Below, one piece after another: positions 27,609 to 36,621 of a stretch of 64,000 nt of DNA. The stretch is from assembly GCA_020724465.1 (NCBI GenBank), contig DYGX01000004.1:235647-299646 (forward strand), read 5' to 3'. Position 1 is the first letter of the stretch. Each line of letters starts with the position of its first letter. The stretch is from Thermoflexus sp. (lineage in GTDB: Bacteria; Chloroflexota; Anaerolineae; Aggregatilineales; Aggregatilineaceae). The notes under the pieces were generated by a model. That model searched no databases, was not told the origin of the DNA, and worked only from the letters and a program-made list of their open reading frames with translations. The position numbers and the translations under genes are program-made.

Positions 27609-28529
27609 CTATTCGTGCGGCTTGCGGGCTTCGATCACCACCCAGTCGCCCAGCGTGCGGCGGCCCACCGGCTCCAGCCCGGTGCGGCGCAGCGCCGCCT
27701 CGACCTCACCGGCCTGTTCCTCGATGATCCCGCTGAACAGGCCCACGCCGCCGGGGCGCAACACGCGCCCCAGCCCCTGGTCGCATAGCGCGACGATCAC
27801 CTTCGCCAGGATGTTGACCAGCGCCAGATCGAAATGCCGTGCGGTCGATTGCAGCGTGTCCAGGCTGCCTTGCTGAGCGGTAAGACGGTCGGCGACATCG
27901 TTCAGCGCGGCGTTGTCCAGCGTGGCGGTCACGGCAATCGGGTCCGTATCCAGCGCCAGCACGCGCCGCGCGCCCAGCTTCAGCGCCACGATGCCCAGGA
28001 TCCCCGACCCCGAGCCGAGATCGAGCACATCGACCGCCGGCCACCCTTCGAGCAGCTCTTCCAGCGCGATCAGGCAAAGCTGCGTGGTGGGATGCGTGCC
28101 GGTCCCAAAGGCCATACCCGGATCCAGCACCAGCACCACGTCATCGGGGCGCAGATCGGGCAGCTCGGCCCAGGCGGGGCGGATCACCAGCCGCCGCCCC
28201 AGCCGCACGGGGTGATAGTGCGCCTTCCAGGCAGTGGCCCAGTCTTCTTCGCGCACAACCCGAAAGGCCGGTTCTGGGATGGGGTACAACCGGCTCATGT
28301 AATAGAGCGCCTCGCGCAGCTTCTGGCGGGCGTCTTCGGCGCGCTCGTCATCGGGGAAGTAGGCGCGCACGATCAGGCGATCCGCCGGGGGAATCTCGTC
28401 CGGCCAGACCTCGATGGGAAAGCCCGCCTGCTCGATTGCCACCCCCTGATGTCCGTAACGCTGCAGCAGGTCGGCCACCGCTTCGGCGGCCTCGCCGTCT
28501 ACCTCAAGCGAGACTTCAATCCAGTCCAT
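27609..28529 (-). CDS. prmA: Ribosomal protein L11 methyltransferase
   Basis: The enzyme trimethylates ribosomal protein uL11. It has 306 residues: an N-terminal substrate-recognition part (MDWIEVSLEVDGEAAEAVA), a linker, and a class I SAM domain with VLDLGSGSGILGI, DTDPIAV and the active-site loop VNILAKVI. The FGTGTHPTT motif before the SAM domain is diagnostic for the PrmA family. It is the last gene of the hrcA-grpE-dnaK-dnaJ-prmA cluster, an order also known in Firmicutes. An AT-rich 290-bp gap separates it from dnaJ and may contain its own promoter. AGGAAGGA lies before the ATG. Confidence 0.95.
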   Translation of the reverse strand: MDWIEVSLEVDGEAAEAVADLLQRYGHQGVAIEQAGFPIEVWPDEIPPADRLIVRAYFPDDERAEDARQKLREALYYMSRLYPIPEPAFRVVREEDWATAWKAHYHPVRLGRRLVIRPAWAELPDLRPDDVVLVLDPGMAFGTGTHPTTQLCLIALEELLEGWPAVDVLDLGSGSGILGIVALKLGARRVLALDTDPIAVTATLDNAALNDVADRLTAQQGSLDTLQSTARHFDLALVNILAKVIVALCDQGLGRVLRPGGVGLFSGIIEEQAGEVEAALRRTGLEPVGRRTLGDWVVIEARKPHE

Positions 28530-28744
28530 CGGGCTGCCGTCCTTCCTGGCGGTCCTGAAAACACAATGGATGTTTGATATAAAAGAAAGATTAACTTGAT
28601 TTTTTTCATTGTAATGTAATTTGTAATGTTCAGGCGCTATCCTAAAAACGTAGACGGGGTCTCAACAACGCGTGCTGAACCAGTCAATCGTAGCCCCATC
28701 GTGACCACAGGCCCCGTCCTCCTCCTCAAAGTGATACGCGCAAG

Positions 28745-28776
28745 GGAAATGGGCAACCGTCGGGTTGCCCATTTCC
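28745..28776. terminator. Strong hairpin after dnaJ
   Basis: GGAAATGGGCAACC and its perfect complement make a 14-bp stem with a GTCG loop, 47 bp after the dnaJ stop. The U-tract on the minus strand is poor, so it may act as an mRNA 3' stabiliser or as a Rho-assisted stop. The rest of the 28530-28822 gap is AT-rich without a gene. Confidence 0.6.
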
Positions 28777-28822
28777 TATCTGCCAGAGTGCGCCGCGCCA
28801 GCATGGGGCCGCCTGCGGCGAG

Positions 28823-29983
28823 CTAATTCCCGGCGAAGAAATCGGCCACACGATCCATAAAGCCCCGCCCCGATTTCTGCGGCACGACCTCGTTCCCCAG
28901 CGTCTTTGCCAGCTTCTCAAACAGCTCGCGCTGCTCTTTGGTCAGCTTGGTTGGCGTCTCGACCGTCAGGATCAGCAGTTGGTCGCCGCGCCCGGAGGTC
29001 GTCCCGTCGCGCCGCAGCTTGGGCACGCCCTTGCCGCGCATCCGGATGATCTTGCCGGACTGCGTGCCGGCGGGCACCTGGACCTCTTCCTCGCCGTCCA
29101 CGGTTGGGACCTTGATCGTATCGCCCAGCGCCGCCTGCGCGACGTTGATCGACACTTCCAGCACAATATCGCTGTTGCGGCGCTTGAAGAACTCGTGCGG
29201 CTTGACGCGCAGCACCACGTACAGATCGCCGGGGGGGCCGCCGCGCAGGCCCGGCTCGCCCTCGCCGGCCAGGCGGATCTGCGTCCCGTCGTCCACGCCC
29301 GGCGGAATCGTCACCGTGAGCTTGCGCGCCCGCTGCACGACACCGCTCCCGCCACACTCCCGGCAGGGCGTGTCGATCACCTCGCCCGTGCCAGAGCAGC
29401 GCCCGCAGTCCACAATGTTGACCATGCTCCCCAGGAAAGTCTGGCGAACCTGGCGGAGCTGCCCCGTCCCGTGGCAGTCCGGGCAGCGACGAGGCTGCGT
29501 GCCGGGCGCTGCGCCGGTCCCGCGGCAGTCTGGGCAGGTATCGCGCCGGGTGACTTCGATATCGACCTCGGCACCAAAGACTGCCTGGTTAAAATCAATC
29601 GTCAGGTCATAGCGCAGGTCGCGGCCCTGAACCGGTCCCGAACGCTGGCGGCGTCGCGCCGACGCGCCGAACCCGCCGAAGAATTCCTCGAAGATCTCGT
29701 CGAACCCGGGGAAACCGGTCGCGCCGAAGCCACCAAAGCCACCCATGCCGCCGCTCACGCCTGCGTGTCCGAACCGATCGTAGGCGGCGCGCTTCTCGTT
29801 GTCGCTGAGGACACGGTACGCCTCGTTGATCTCCTTGAAGCGTTCCTCGGCGTCTTTTTCGGTGCTGACATCCGGATGGTACTGGCGCGCAAGCCGGCGA
29901 AATGCTCGCTTGATCTCGTCTTGCGAGGCATTGCGCGGCACACCGAGCACCTCATAGTAGTCTCGTGGCATCGTCTGTTCCAT
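28823..29983 (-). CDS. dnaJ: Chaperone DnaJ
   Basis: Co-chaperone of DnaK that delivers clients and stimulates ATP hydrolysis. It has 386 residues with all parts: J domain with HPD in RQYHPDVS, a Gly/Phe-rich linker (GGMGGFGGFGATGFPG), four zinc motifs CPDCRGTG, CPDCHGTG, CGRCSGTG and CRECGGSG, and the two client-binding beta domains. The first ATG at 29983 follows GGGGAAG; a second ATG four codons later (MPRDYYEVLG) is the alternative. It is transcribed after dnaK, from which it is separated by a terminator-like hairpin. Confidence 0.98.
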   Translation of the reverse strand: MEQTMPRDYYEVLGVPRNASQDEIKRAFRRLARQYHPDVSTEKDAEERFKEINEAYRVLSDNEKRAAYDRFGHAGVSGGMGGFGGFGATGFPGFDEIFEEFFGGFGASARRRQRSGPVQGRDLRYDLTIDFNQAVFGAEVDIEVTRRDTCPDCRGTGAAPGTQPRRCPDCHGTGQLRQVRQTFLGSMVNIVDCGRCSGTGEVIDTPCRECGGSGVVQRARKLTVTIPPGVDDGTQIRLAGEGEPGLRGGPPGDLYVVLRVKPHEFFKRRNSDIVLEVSINVAQAALGDTIKVPTVDGEEEVQVPAGTQSGKIIRMRGKGVPKLRRDGTTSGRGDQLLILTVETPTKLTKEQRELFEKLAKTLGNEVVPQKSGRGFMDRVADFFAGN

Positions 29984-30081
29984 GAATCAGCTTCCCCATA
30001 ACCGACCGATTTTATCCCACCGCGGCAAGAGCACAAGCATCATTTGCGCCAGGCGGCCCTTTGACGAGACCTCCGGGATGC

Positions 30082-30133
30082 AAAAAACGGCGTGCAGCCG
30101 CCGGAGCTGTTCGCCCCGCCACCGCACGCCGTT
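30082..30133 (-). terminator. Intrinsic terminator after dnaK
   Basis: On the minus strand AACGGCGTGC and GCACGCCGTT pair perfectly over 10 bp around a 28-base loop, followed by six T (positions 30087-30082). It would let dnaK be made in excess over dnaJ. Confidence 0.75.
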
Positions 30134-30149
30134 CTTCCCCTCTCCCGGC

Positions 30150-32039
30150 TTACGACTCGGTGAAGTCCCCTTCGATCACGTCTTCATCGGTCGGCTCGCC
30201 GGTGCCTGTGCCATCCGTGCCGCTTCCGGTCGCGGGGCCTGCCTCGTACATGGCGGCACCGATCTGCTGCAGGGCCAGGCCCAGCGCCTCGGTGGTTCGC
30301 CGGATGCGGTCGCTATCGTTGCTGTCCATCGCCTGGCGCACTTCTTCGATCTTGCTCTCCACATCCGAGCGCGTATGCGCGGGCACTTTGTCCCCATATT
30401 CGCGCAGCGCCTTTTCCGCGGCGAAGATCGTGCTGTCGGCGCGGTTGCGCAGCTCCACCTGCTCGCGGCGCTTTGCGTCTTCGGCGGCGTGCCGCTCGGC
30501 GTCCTTGATCATCCGGTTGATCTCTTCCTCGGTCAGACCGCTGCTGGCCGTGATGGTGATCTTCTGCTCGCGGCCGGTCGCCTTATCCCGCGCCGAGACG
30601 TTCAGGATACCGTTGGCGTCAATGTCGAAGGTCACTTCGATCTGTGGGACGCCGCGCGGCGCGGGCGGAATGCCATCCAGGATGAACTTGCCGAGCGTCT
30701 TGTTGTCCGCCGCCATCGGACGCTCGCCCTGCACGACGTGGATCTCGACCTGCGTCTGGTTGTCGGACGCAGTGCTGAAGATCTGGCTCTTCTTGGTCGG
30801 GATGGTCGTGTTGCGTTCGATGATCGGCGTCGCCACACCGCCCAGCGTCTCAATCGAGAGCGTCAGCGGCGTGACGTCAAGCAGCAGCACTTCCTTAACC
30901 TCGCCACCCAGCACACCCGCCTGAATCGCCGCGCCAATGGCGACAACTTCGTCCGGGTTGACGGTTTTGTTCGGCTCCTTGCCGAAGAATTTCTTGACCG
31001 CTTCCTGGACGGCGGGCATGCGGGTCATACCGCCCACTAGCAGCACCTCGTCGATGTCGCCCGGCTTGAGGTTCGCGTCCTCAAGCGCGCGGCGGCACGG
31101 CTCAATCGAACGCTCGATCAGATCGCCGACCAGGTCTTCGAGCTTGGCGCGCGAGAGCGTCATATTCAGATGCTTCGGACCGCTCGCGTCCGCCGTGATG
31201 AACGGCAGATTGATCTCGGCCTGCATTGTGGTCGACAGCTCTTTCTTGGCGTTCTCGGCGGCTTCCTTCAGACGCTGGAGCGCCTGACGGTCCTGACGCA
31301 GGTCGATCCCCTGCTCTTTCTTGAACTCATCGGCCAGCCAGTCGATGATCCGCTCGTCGAAGTCGTCGCCGCCCAGGAAGGTGTCGCCGTTGGTCGCGCG
31401 GACCTCGATCAAACCCTCGCTGACGTCGAGAATCGAGATGTCGAACGTCCCGCCGCCCAGGTCATAGACCGCGATCGTCTCGTCGTTCTTCTTGTCCAGG
31501 CCATAGGCCAGCGACGACGCAGTCGGCTCGTTGATGATGCGCAACACGTCCAGCCCGGCGATGCGTCCGGCGTCCTTAGTCGCCTGGCGCTGGCTGTCGT
31601 TGAAGTACGCCGGGACGGTGATCACCGCCTGGGTAATTTCCTCGCCCAGATAGGCTTCGGCGTCTGCCTTCATCTTCTGCAGGATCATCGCCGAGATTTC
31701 GGGCGGGCTGTAGGCTTTGCCGCCCATGTGGATGCGCACGTCTCCATTGGGCGCGGCGCTCACCTTGTACGGCACGATCTGCAGCGCCTTCTGCACTTCG
31801 GGGTCATCGTACTTGCGCCCCATGAAGCGCTTGACGGAGAAGATCGTGTTTTCAGGGTTCATCACGGCCTGGCGGCGGGCCAACTGCCCGACCAGGCGCT
31901 CGCCCTGCTTGTTGATGGCGACCACAGACGGAACCAGCCGCCCACCTTCCGAAGAGGGAATCACGGTCGGCTCGCCGCCTTCCATCACGGCGATTACCGA
32001 GTTGGTGGTCCCCAGGTCAATGCCCACTATCTTTGCCAT
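30150..32039 (-). CDS. dnaK: Chaperone DnaK (Hsp70)
   Basis: ATP-driven chaperone of 629 residues. The nucleotide domain begins [18 protein letters not shown], contains [17 protein letters not shown] and [14 protein letters not shown], and the interdomain linker follows [17 protein letters not shown]. The substrate domain and helical lid are complete, and the end [11 protein letters not shown] is the usual DnaK tail. AGAGGTGAGC precedes the ATG. It is controlled together with grpE and dnaJ, probably by HrcA encoded first in the cluster. Confidence 0.98.
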   Translation of the reverse strand: MAKIVGIDLGTTNSVIAVMEGGEPTVIPSSEGGRLVPSVVAINKQGERLVGQLARRQAVMNPENTIFSVKRFMGRKYDDPEVQKALQIVPYKVSAAPNGDVRIHMGGKAYSPPEISAMILQKMKADAEAYLGEEITQAVITVPAYFNDSQRQATKDAGRIAGLDVLRIINEPTASSLAYGLDKKNDETIAVYDLGGGTFDISILDVSEGLIEVRATNGDTFLGGDDFDERIIDWLADEFKKEQGIDLRQDRQALQRLKEAAENAKKELSTTMQAEINLPFITADASGPKHLNMTLSRAKLEDLVGDLIERSIEPCRRALEDANLKPGDIDEVLLVGGMTRMPAVQEAVKKFFGKEPNKTVNPDEVVAIGAAIQAGVLGGEVKEVLLLDVTPLTLSIETLGGVATPIIERNTTIPTKKSQIFSTASDNQTQVEIHVVQGERPMAADNKTLGKFILDGIPPAPRGVPQIEVTFDIDANGILNVSARDKATGREQKITITASSGLTEEEINRMIKDAERHAAEDAKRREQVELRNRADSTIFAAEKALREYGDKVPAHTRSDVESKIEEVRQAMDSNDSDRIRRTTEALGLALQQIGAAMYEAGPATGSGTDGTGTGEPTDEDVIEGDFTES

Positions 32040-32152
32040 AGCTCACCTCTACTCGCTTGTAGATTTTCCGGTTGATTCTGCCTTGAACATTTCGGCCTGA
32101 ATATCGCGCCTCAGATAATGCCCGCGCTGCACGAGCACCGGGCGCGCAGCGT

Positions 32153-32776
32153 TTAGCGTGCCACGCGCACCAATGCCGGGCGCAGCACCCGATCCCGCTG
32201 CTGATAGCCGCGCTGCACCACCTCGACGATGGTGTCCGGTTCCGCCTCTGCGTTTTCTTCCACGCCCACAGCCTCGTGATAGTTCGGGTCGAACGGCTGG
32301 CCGAGCGCAGGGATCTCGGTCACGCCCTGCTCTTCCAGGAACCGCTCCAGCTTGCGCTGGATCAACACGACGCCCTCGTACCAGCTATCGCGCTCCTCGG
32401 CGGGCACGGCTTCCAGGGCGCGATAGAAATCGTCCAGAACAGGGAGCAGTCTGATCAAGATCTCGCCCCGGATCCGCTCCGCCTGTGCCAGGCGTTCCGC
32501 TTCGACCCGCTTCTTGTAGTTCTGGAACGAGGCGCGCTCGCGCTGCAGGCTGTCCAGATATTCCTCGGCGCGGGCTTCCGCCTGCTCCAACAGCATGTCC
32601 AATGAAATCTCCTCCTCCGGGCCTGGCTCAGCGGCTTGCTCCTGACCGGCCTGCGCCCGAGCGGCTTGCTCCTCTGCCTCGGTCTGGTCCGTCGCTTCCG
32701 GGGCCGGGGCCTCCTGGGGATCAGGCTGGGGCTGCTCGTTCAGGTCGTCCTTGGCGCGGAACTCTTCGCTGCTCAC
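32153..32776 (-). CDS. grpE: Nucleotide exchange factor GrpE
   Basis: GrpE releases ADP from DnaK. The 207-residue protein has a long acidic, Gln/Glu/Ala-rich N-terminal tail, then the dimerising helix (LDSLQRERASFQNYKKRVEA) and the beta-wing with GQPFDPNYHEAVG and VVQRGYQQRDRVLRPALVRV. It starts with GTG at 32776, supported by a strong GGAGGTGA six bases upstream. It is separated from hrcA by 223 bp containing a terminator and a promoter candidate. Confidence 0.97.
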   Translation of the reverse strand: MSSEEFRAKDDLNEQPQPDPQEAPAPEATDQTEAEEQAARAQAGQEQAAEPGPEEEISLDMLLEQAEARAEEYLDSLQRERASFQNYKKRVEAERLAQAERIRGEILIRLLPVLDDFYRALEAVPAEERDSWYEGVVLIQRKLERFLEEQGVTEIPALGQPFDPNYHEAVGVEENAEAEPDTIVEVVQRGYQQRDRVLRPALVRVAR

Positions 32777-32878
32777 TGAGACTCACCTCCGGCTTGTATA
32801 CGCAAAAGCATGCACTGACGCGCAGCGTACGTAGTTTAACGGACGATCAATAGAAATTCGTTAGCAAAACGCAGGATT

Positions 32879-32908
32879 TGTATAGAAAGTGGCGCGGAAT
32901 TTACGCAA
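32879..32908 (-). promoter_or_regulatory. Candidate promoter for grpE-dnaK
   Basis: On the minus strand TTGCGT (32908-32903) and TATACA (32884-32879) are 18 bp apart, about 100 bp before the grpE start. No full CIRCE operator was found next to it. Confidence 0.5.
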
Positions 32909-32934
32909 CTCTAACGCCGCGCCTGGTGGAAGCG

Positions 32935-32967
32935 GAATAAAGAGGCGCGAGGACATTCTCCCCGCGC
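32935..32967 (-). terminator. Terminator after hrcA
   Basis: GCGCGGGGA pairs with TCCTCGCGC (one wobble) around a five-base loop, and a CTCTTTATT tail follows on the minus strand, 33 bp beyond the hrcA stop. Confidence 0.6.
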
Positions 32968-32999
32968 TTCGACCGGGTCTGATGGCAGATGTGCCCGGC

Positions 33000-34115
33000 T
33001 CACTTCTCGCCCGTCTCCCCGTACACGTCGTCCAGCAAGCCGGACATCAGCCCGGCGACATAGCGGACCGCGCTCACCGCGCGACCGTAGCGCATGCGGG
33101 TTGGCCCCAGCAGGCCCAGCGCGCCGTAAGCCTGCGGCGTGCCGTAGCGTCCGATCACGATGCTCAGATGGCTCAGGGCTTCCCAGCGCCCTTCTCCGGC
33201 GACCATCACGCGGACGTCCGACTGCTCGTCCGACAGCGCCTCTTGCAAAATCACGTTCAGCAGCGATTGTTCTTCCAGCACGCGGACCGCCTGCTGCGCC
33301 TCGTCCTCGGTAAACGACGGCAGGGTTTCGCTCAGGCCATAGCGGTAGACATCGCGCGGGCCGTGCTGGTCCGCCTGAAGCATGGCATCCGCCACCAGCT
33401 CGCCGATATCGCGCGCCAGCTCGGACGGCTCCTTGCGGGTCAGCGCGCGCACCTCGTCGGCGGTGCGATGCACGCACGTCAGGTTGAGAATATGCGCGGT
33501 CTGAGACAGGATCTGCTGCGGAACCGGCTCGACCAGGGTCAGAAGCTGCTGATGCACGCTGCCACCATCCAGCACCAGGACCATCAGCACCAGGCGGCCC
33601 TGCGTGTTGATCAGCTCGACGTGCTTGAAGCGATTCTCGGCCCCGCGTGGCGAGGTCACCAGCGCGGGCGTCTGCGCCGTCCGGGCCAGGACGCGCGCCG
33701 CCATCCGCATCCACTCTTCCAGGTTAAAGGGCACCTGGCGGAACGCCTGCGCGATGCGCCGCCGCTCGGCGGGCGGCAGATCGGCGTGGGTGAGCAAACG
33801 CTGGACAAAATAGCGGTAGCCCTTCTGCGTCGGCACGCGCCCGGACGAGGTGTGCGGCGCGTAGATCAAGCCATGCTCCTCAAGCACCGCCATCTCGTTG
33901 CGGATCGTGGCGCTGCTGATGCCAAGCTCGAACGCGCTCGCCAGGGTCTTCGAGGCCACCGGCTGCGCGTGGCGGATATATTCGCGCACGATCAACGAGA
34001 GAATCGTCTCCTGGCGCTCGGTCAGCACCGGCAGCGATCCGCTTTCGGCCGGGGCCGGCAGATCGTCGCGCACGGGGTCCGGCGTGGGGTTGGGCGTCGA
34101 ATGCGAAGCGGTCAT
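33000..34115 (-). CDS. hrcA: Heat-inducible transcription repressor HrcA
   Basis: HrcA represses chaperone genes at CIRCE operators when folded. The 371-residue protein has a winged-helix N terminus (LTERQETILSLIVREYIRHAQPV, then ISSATIRNEMAVLEEHGL), the SSGRVPTQKGYRYFV motif, a GAF-like middle and a C-terminal segment ending near a conserved TRMRYGRAVSAVRYVAG stretch. The first 25 residues are an added Pro-rich tail. It is the first gene of the heat-shock cluster and has a promoter at 34170-34198 with a palindrome between promoter and gene, so autoregulation is likely. Confidence 0.97.
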   Translation of the reverse strand: MTASHSTPNPTPDPVRDDLPAPAESGSLPVLTERQETILSLIVREYIRHAQPVASKTLASAFELGISSATIRNEMAVLEEHGLIYAPHTSSGRVPTQKGYRYFVQRLLTHADLPPAERRRIAQAFRQVPFNLEEWMRMAARVLARTAQTPALVTSPRGAENRFKHVELINTQGRLVLMVLVLDGGSVHQQLLTLVEPVPQQILSQTAHILNLTCVHRTADEVRALTRKEPSELARDIGELVADAMLQADQHGPRDVYRYGLSETLPSFTEDEAQQAVRVLEEQSLLNVILQEALSDEQSDVRVMVAGEGRWEALSHLSIVIGRYGTPQAYGALGLLGPTRMRYGRAVSAVRYVAGLMSGLLDDVYGETGEK

Positions 34116-34128
34116 TGAGCTTTCCGGC

Positions 34129-34147
34129 GCACGAGTGCTGCTCGTGC
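34129..34147. promoter_or_regulatory. Palindrome between the hrcA promoter and start codon
   Basis: GCACGAG-TGCTG-CTCGTGC is a perfect 7-bp inverted repeat with five central bases. Its place fits an HrcA operator, and AGCACTC is present on the minus strand, but the 9-base spacing of classical CIRCE is absent. Confidence 0.4.
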
Positions 34148-34169
34148 CTCACTGTTGACGATCGCCTTG

Positions 34170-34198
34170 ATCATAACATGGCCCCCACCGCCCGCCAA
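34170..34198 (-). promoter_or_regulatory. Promoter of hrcA
   Basis: On the minus strand TTGGCG (34198-34193) and TATGAT (34175-34170) are exactly 17 bp apart. The transcript would start about 45 bases before the hrcA ATG and run through the palindrome. Confidence 0.7.
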
Positions 34199-34241
34199 TG
34201 CCGCGCCTGCCGCCTGCTCGCGCCCCGGTTAGACGTTGCGG

Positions 34242-34270
34242 GTGCCAATTGAGCGGGTTGGTGATATATT
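34242..34270 (+). promoter_or_regulatory. Candidate promoter of trxA
   Basis: GTGCCA at 34242 and TATATT at 34265 are 17 bp apart, about 90 bp before the trxA start and divergent from the hrcA promoter. Confidence 0.5.
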
Positions 34271-34359
34271 TGGGATCAAGCCGGGGGCAGCGTTCCGGCG
34301 CCCGGCGCCTGCTGGCCTGGCAGGCCACATTCGGTACCCACATAAGGACGAAGGATAAC

Positions 34360-34689
34360 ATGGGCAGCAAGACCTTTACCGTAACCGAAGCCTCGTTTGA
34401 AGAGGACGTGCTCAAGTCAGAAATGCCGGTGCTGATCGACTTCTGGGCAGAGTGGTGCGCGCCGTGCCGCATGATCGCCCCACTCGTCGAGCAGCTTGCT
34501 GAGAAATACGACGGCAAATTGCGGGTCGGCAAGCTGGACGCCGACACCAATCAGAACATCTTGATCCAGTATGGCATTATGGGCATCCCCACCCTGATGC
34601 TGTTCAAGAACGGCAAGGTTGCCGAGCGCATCACCGGCTATATGCCCTTGCCCGTGCTTGAACCACGAATCGCCAAGCACCTGGACTGA
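34360..34689 (+). CDS. trxA: Thioredoxin
   Basis: A 109-residue disulfide reductase with the redox site WCAPC (C33 and C36), a variant of the common WCGPC, and the cis-Pro loop GIPTLMLFKNG. The fold is complete and there is no signal peptide, so it acts in the cytoplasm. ATG at 34360 follows AAGGACGAAGGA. It is divergent from hrcA, which may reflect a shared stress context, and is ended by a clear terminator. Confidence 0.96.
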   Translation: MGSKTFTVTEASFEEDVLKSEMPVLIDFWAEWCAPCRMIAPLVEQLAEKYDGKLRVGKLDADTNQNILIQYGIMGIPTLMLFKNGKVAERITGYMPLPVLEPRIAKHLD

Positions 34690-34737
34690 CGCGCAGACGC
34701 GCCGCACATGCCTATCTGATGGCCGGTTTTGTCATGT

Positions 34738-34771
34738 CAAGGGGCTGGGCTGCCAGCTCCTTGTCTTTTTT
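34738..34771 (+). terminator. Intrinsic terminator of trxA
   Basis: CAAGGGGCTGG and CCAGCTCCTTG form an 11-bp stem (one wobble) with a GCTG loop, followed by TCTTTTTT. It lies between trxA and the flavin reductase gene. Confidence 0.85.
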
Positions 34772-34794
34772 CCCGCAGCCTACCAGGAGCACCC

Positions 34795-35310
34795 ATGCAG
34801 CTCGAGCCTGAGCAGTTCAAAGCTGTCCTGGCGCAGTGGAGCACCGGCGTCACCGTCGCGACCACCGTCGAGCCGGGCGGGGGCTGGCAGGGCATCACTG
34901 CCACATCCTTCGCCAGCGTCAGCCTGGAGCCGCCGCTGGTGCTCGTCTGCGTCGGCAAACCGCTCGCCTTTCACGCTGCGTTGGAAGCCAGCGGCGTTTT
35001 TGCGATCAACATCCTCAGCCACGATCAGGCCCGCTGGGGGCTGGTTTTCGCCGGGCTGGTGCCGGGAGTCACCGACCGCTTCGCCGGCATCGCCTGCACA
35101 ACGGCGGTCACCGGCAGCCCGTTGCTGCCCGCGACCAGCGGCTGGCTGGATTGCCGGGTGTGGAACGCCTACGATGGCGGCGATCACACGATCTATGTCG
35201 GCGAAGTCCTGGCCGGAAATTGGACGCCAGACCGCCCGCCGCTGCTGTACCACAACCGGCGCTGGGGCGGGTTTGTCGCCAGTACCGCCGACCTCATGCC
35301 CTCACCCTGA
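34795..35310 (+). CDS. Flavin reductase-like (FMN-binding split barrel) protein
   Basis: The 171-residue protein belongs to the flavin reductase/HpaC-like group that reduces FMN or FAD with NAD(P)H or uses bound flavin. Typical are FKAVLAQWSTGVTVATT at the start, ITATSFASVSLEPPLVLVCV with the flavin-binding TSF, and INILSHDQ. The partner oxygenase, if any, is not encoded nearby. ATG at 34795 follows AGGAGC. A terminator separates it from trxA, and its 3' end is only four bases from the convergent propeller gene. Confidence 0.9.
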   Translation: MQLEPEQFKAVLAQWSTGVTVATTVEPGGGWQGITATSFASVSLEPPLVLVCVGKPLAFHAALEASGVFAINILSHDQARWGLVFAGLVPGVTDRFAGIACTTAVTGSPLLPATSGWLDCRVWNAYDGGDHTIYVGEVLAGNWTPDRPPLLYHNRRWGGFVASTADLMPSP

Positions 35311-35314
35311 GGCG

Positions 35315-36595
35315 TCACGGCAGCCAGACCAGATGCACGATCATCTCGTCGTCTTTGAACGCCAGCGGGTGATCATTGTCAACCGCCGGGGTTTGATAGA
35401 GGACCTCGGTCTGGCCGCTCTCCACAACCGTTCGATAGATCGTGCTGCGGCGGGCCGCCAGATCGGTATCCGCCCACACGACGACGCGCTCGTCCGGGCT
35501 GAGCGCATACGCGACGCCGGTCATGACATCCGTCTGCTGCGGGTCGAACGTCATCTGTGCCGCGACCAGCCGACGGAGCGACCCGCCCACCTCGCCCAGG
35601 TACAAGCCGGACCCGTTCTGCGGGCAGGCGGCGCTGGACATGCCGCGCAGCAGCACGCGGCCGTCCTGCAGCCAGGTGGGATGATCCAGAAAGACCTGAT
35701 CCTGCTCGAAGGCGATCTCGTGCGCCGGGCCGCTGCCCGCCGCCGCCACGTACAGCCACTCCGCGCCGGCCAGCCCGACGGCGCCTGAGGTGCATTGGCT
35801 GCTGGTGCGCCGCGCGTACCAGTCCGGCAGCAGGTAAAGCTGCCGGCTGCCGTCCGGCGAGCGCCACGGCGCGTACGACTGGATCGGCCTGGTGTCCGCC
35901 GGGAGCATCACGCGCTCGTCGCGCAGCCAGTCGTAGAGCAGATAGCGGGCCTGCAGCCCGCCCACCGGACCGATACCCATCAGAATCGTGACCGGGCGGC
36001 CGTCCGGCAGCCAGCCGACATCGACCGGCAGGCGGCCGGGCGTGCGCAGCATGACACGCGCGGGCTGCGATGCGTCCTGCCATGCCAGATAGGCGACGCG
36101 CTCGTCTTCAAGTTGCACAATATAGGCGATCATCTGGGCGCCGGGGGACCACTGCGCGGCGAGGATCTGGCCCCCCGGCGGCATTTCACCGATGATCCGC
36201 GCCCGCCGCGCCGGCACATCCAGCACCATGACAGCGCGGCCCGCGCTGTACAGCACGCGCGTGCCGGACGGATCGGGCAGCAGCGGAAACAAATGCACGC
36301 CCCGGTCGACCTCAAGCGGCGGCGCGTCGCGGTTCATTTCCCACACCGTCAGCCGCCTTGCTACCCCGCCCTGCACCATCACCAGCGTGCTTCGCCCGGT
36401 CACCCCGCCGGGCAAAGAGAACTCGAGCGGGTGGCGCGGGGTCGGTGTGACGGTTGGCAGCGGCACATAGCCAACCGCCGCACCTGGCGGCGCGTCCGCC
36501 CTGCCGAGCAGCGCCCACCCGCCTGCCACCGCCGCGATCGCCACCCCCATCGCCAGCGCGATCCGCCGGGTTCTCTGCCGCCCGCGCACGTTCAT
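35315..36595 (-). CDS. Membrane-anchored beta-propeller-like protein of the ABC operon
   Basis: A 426-residue protein with an N-terminal basic segment and hydrophobic helix (IALAMGVAIAAVAGGWALL), so anchored or exported. A short Thr/Pro linker leads to repeated blade-like segments (LAAQWSPGAQMIAYIVQ, VAYALSPDERVVVWADTD) typical of TolB/WD40-like propellers. It is the last gene of the five-gene operon whose other members are two ATPases and two permeases, so it may be an extracytoplasmic partner of that transporter. The ATG follows GGGGGAGCAGGGG. Ligand unknown. Confidence 0.75.
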   Translation of the reverse strand: MNVRGRQRTRRIALAMGVAIAAVAGGWALLGRADAPPGAAVGYVPLPTVTPTPRHPLEFSLPGGVTGRSTLVMVQGGVARRLTVWEMNRDAPPLEVDRGVHLFPLLPDPSGTRVLYSAGRAVMVLDVPARRARIIGEMPPGGQILAAQWSPGAQMIAYIVQLEDERVAYLAWQDASQPARVMLRTPGRLPVDVGWLPDGRPVTILMGIGPVGGLQARYLLYDWLRDERVMLPADTRPIQSYAPWRSPDGSRQLYLLPDWYARRTSSQCTSGAVGLAGAEWLYVAAAGSGPAHEIAFEQDQVFLDHPTWLQDGRVLLRGMSSAACPQNGSGLYLGEVGGSLRRLVAAQMTFDPQQTDVMTGVAYALSPDERVVVWADTDLAARRSTIYRTVVESGQTEVLYQTPAVDNDHPLAFKDDEMIVHLVWLP

Positions 36596-36621
36596 ATGCC
36601 CCTGCTCCCCCGGCCGCTCGC

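Noticed and set aside
28560..28620. tRNA or small RNA in the AT-rich gap before dnaJ
   Set aside because: No cloverleaf pairing or conserved T-loop was seen; the stretch is simply AT-rich and probably holds a promoter for prmA.
34116..34150. Classical CIRCE element
   Set aside because: Only a half-like AGCACTC is present and the palindrome has five, not nine, central bases.
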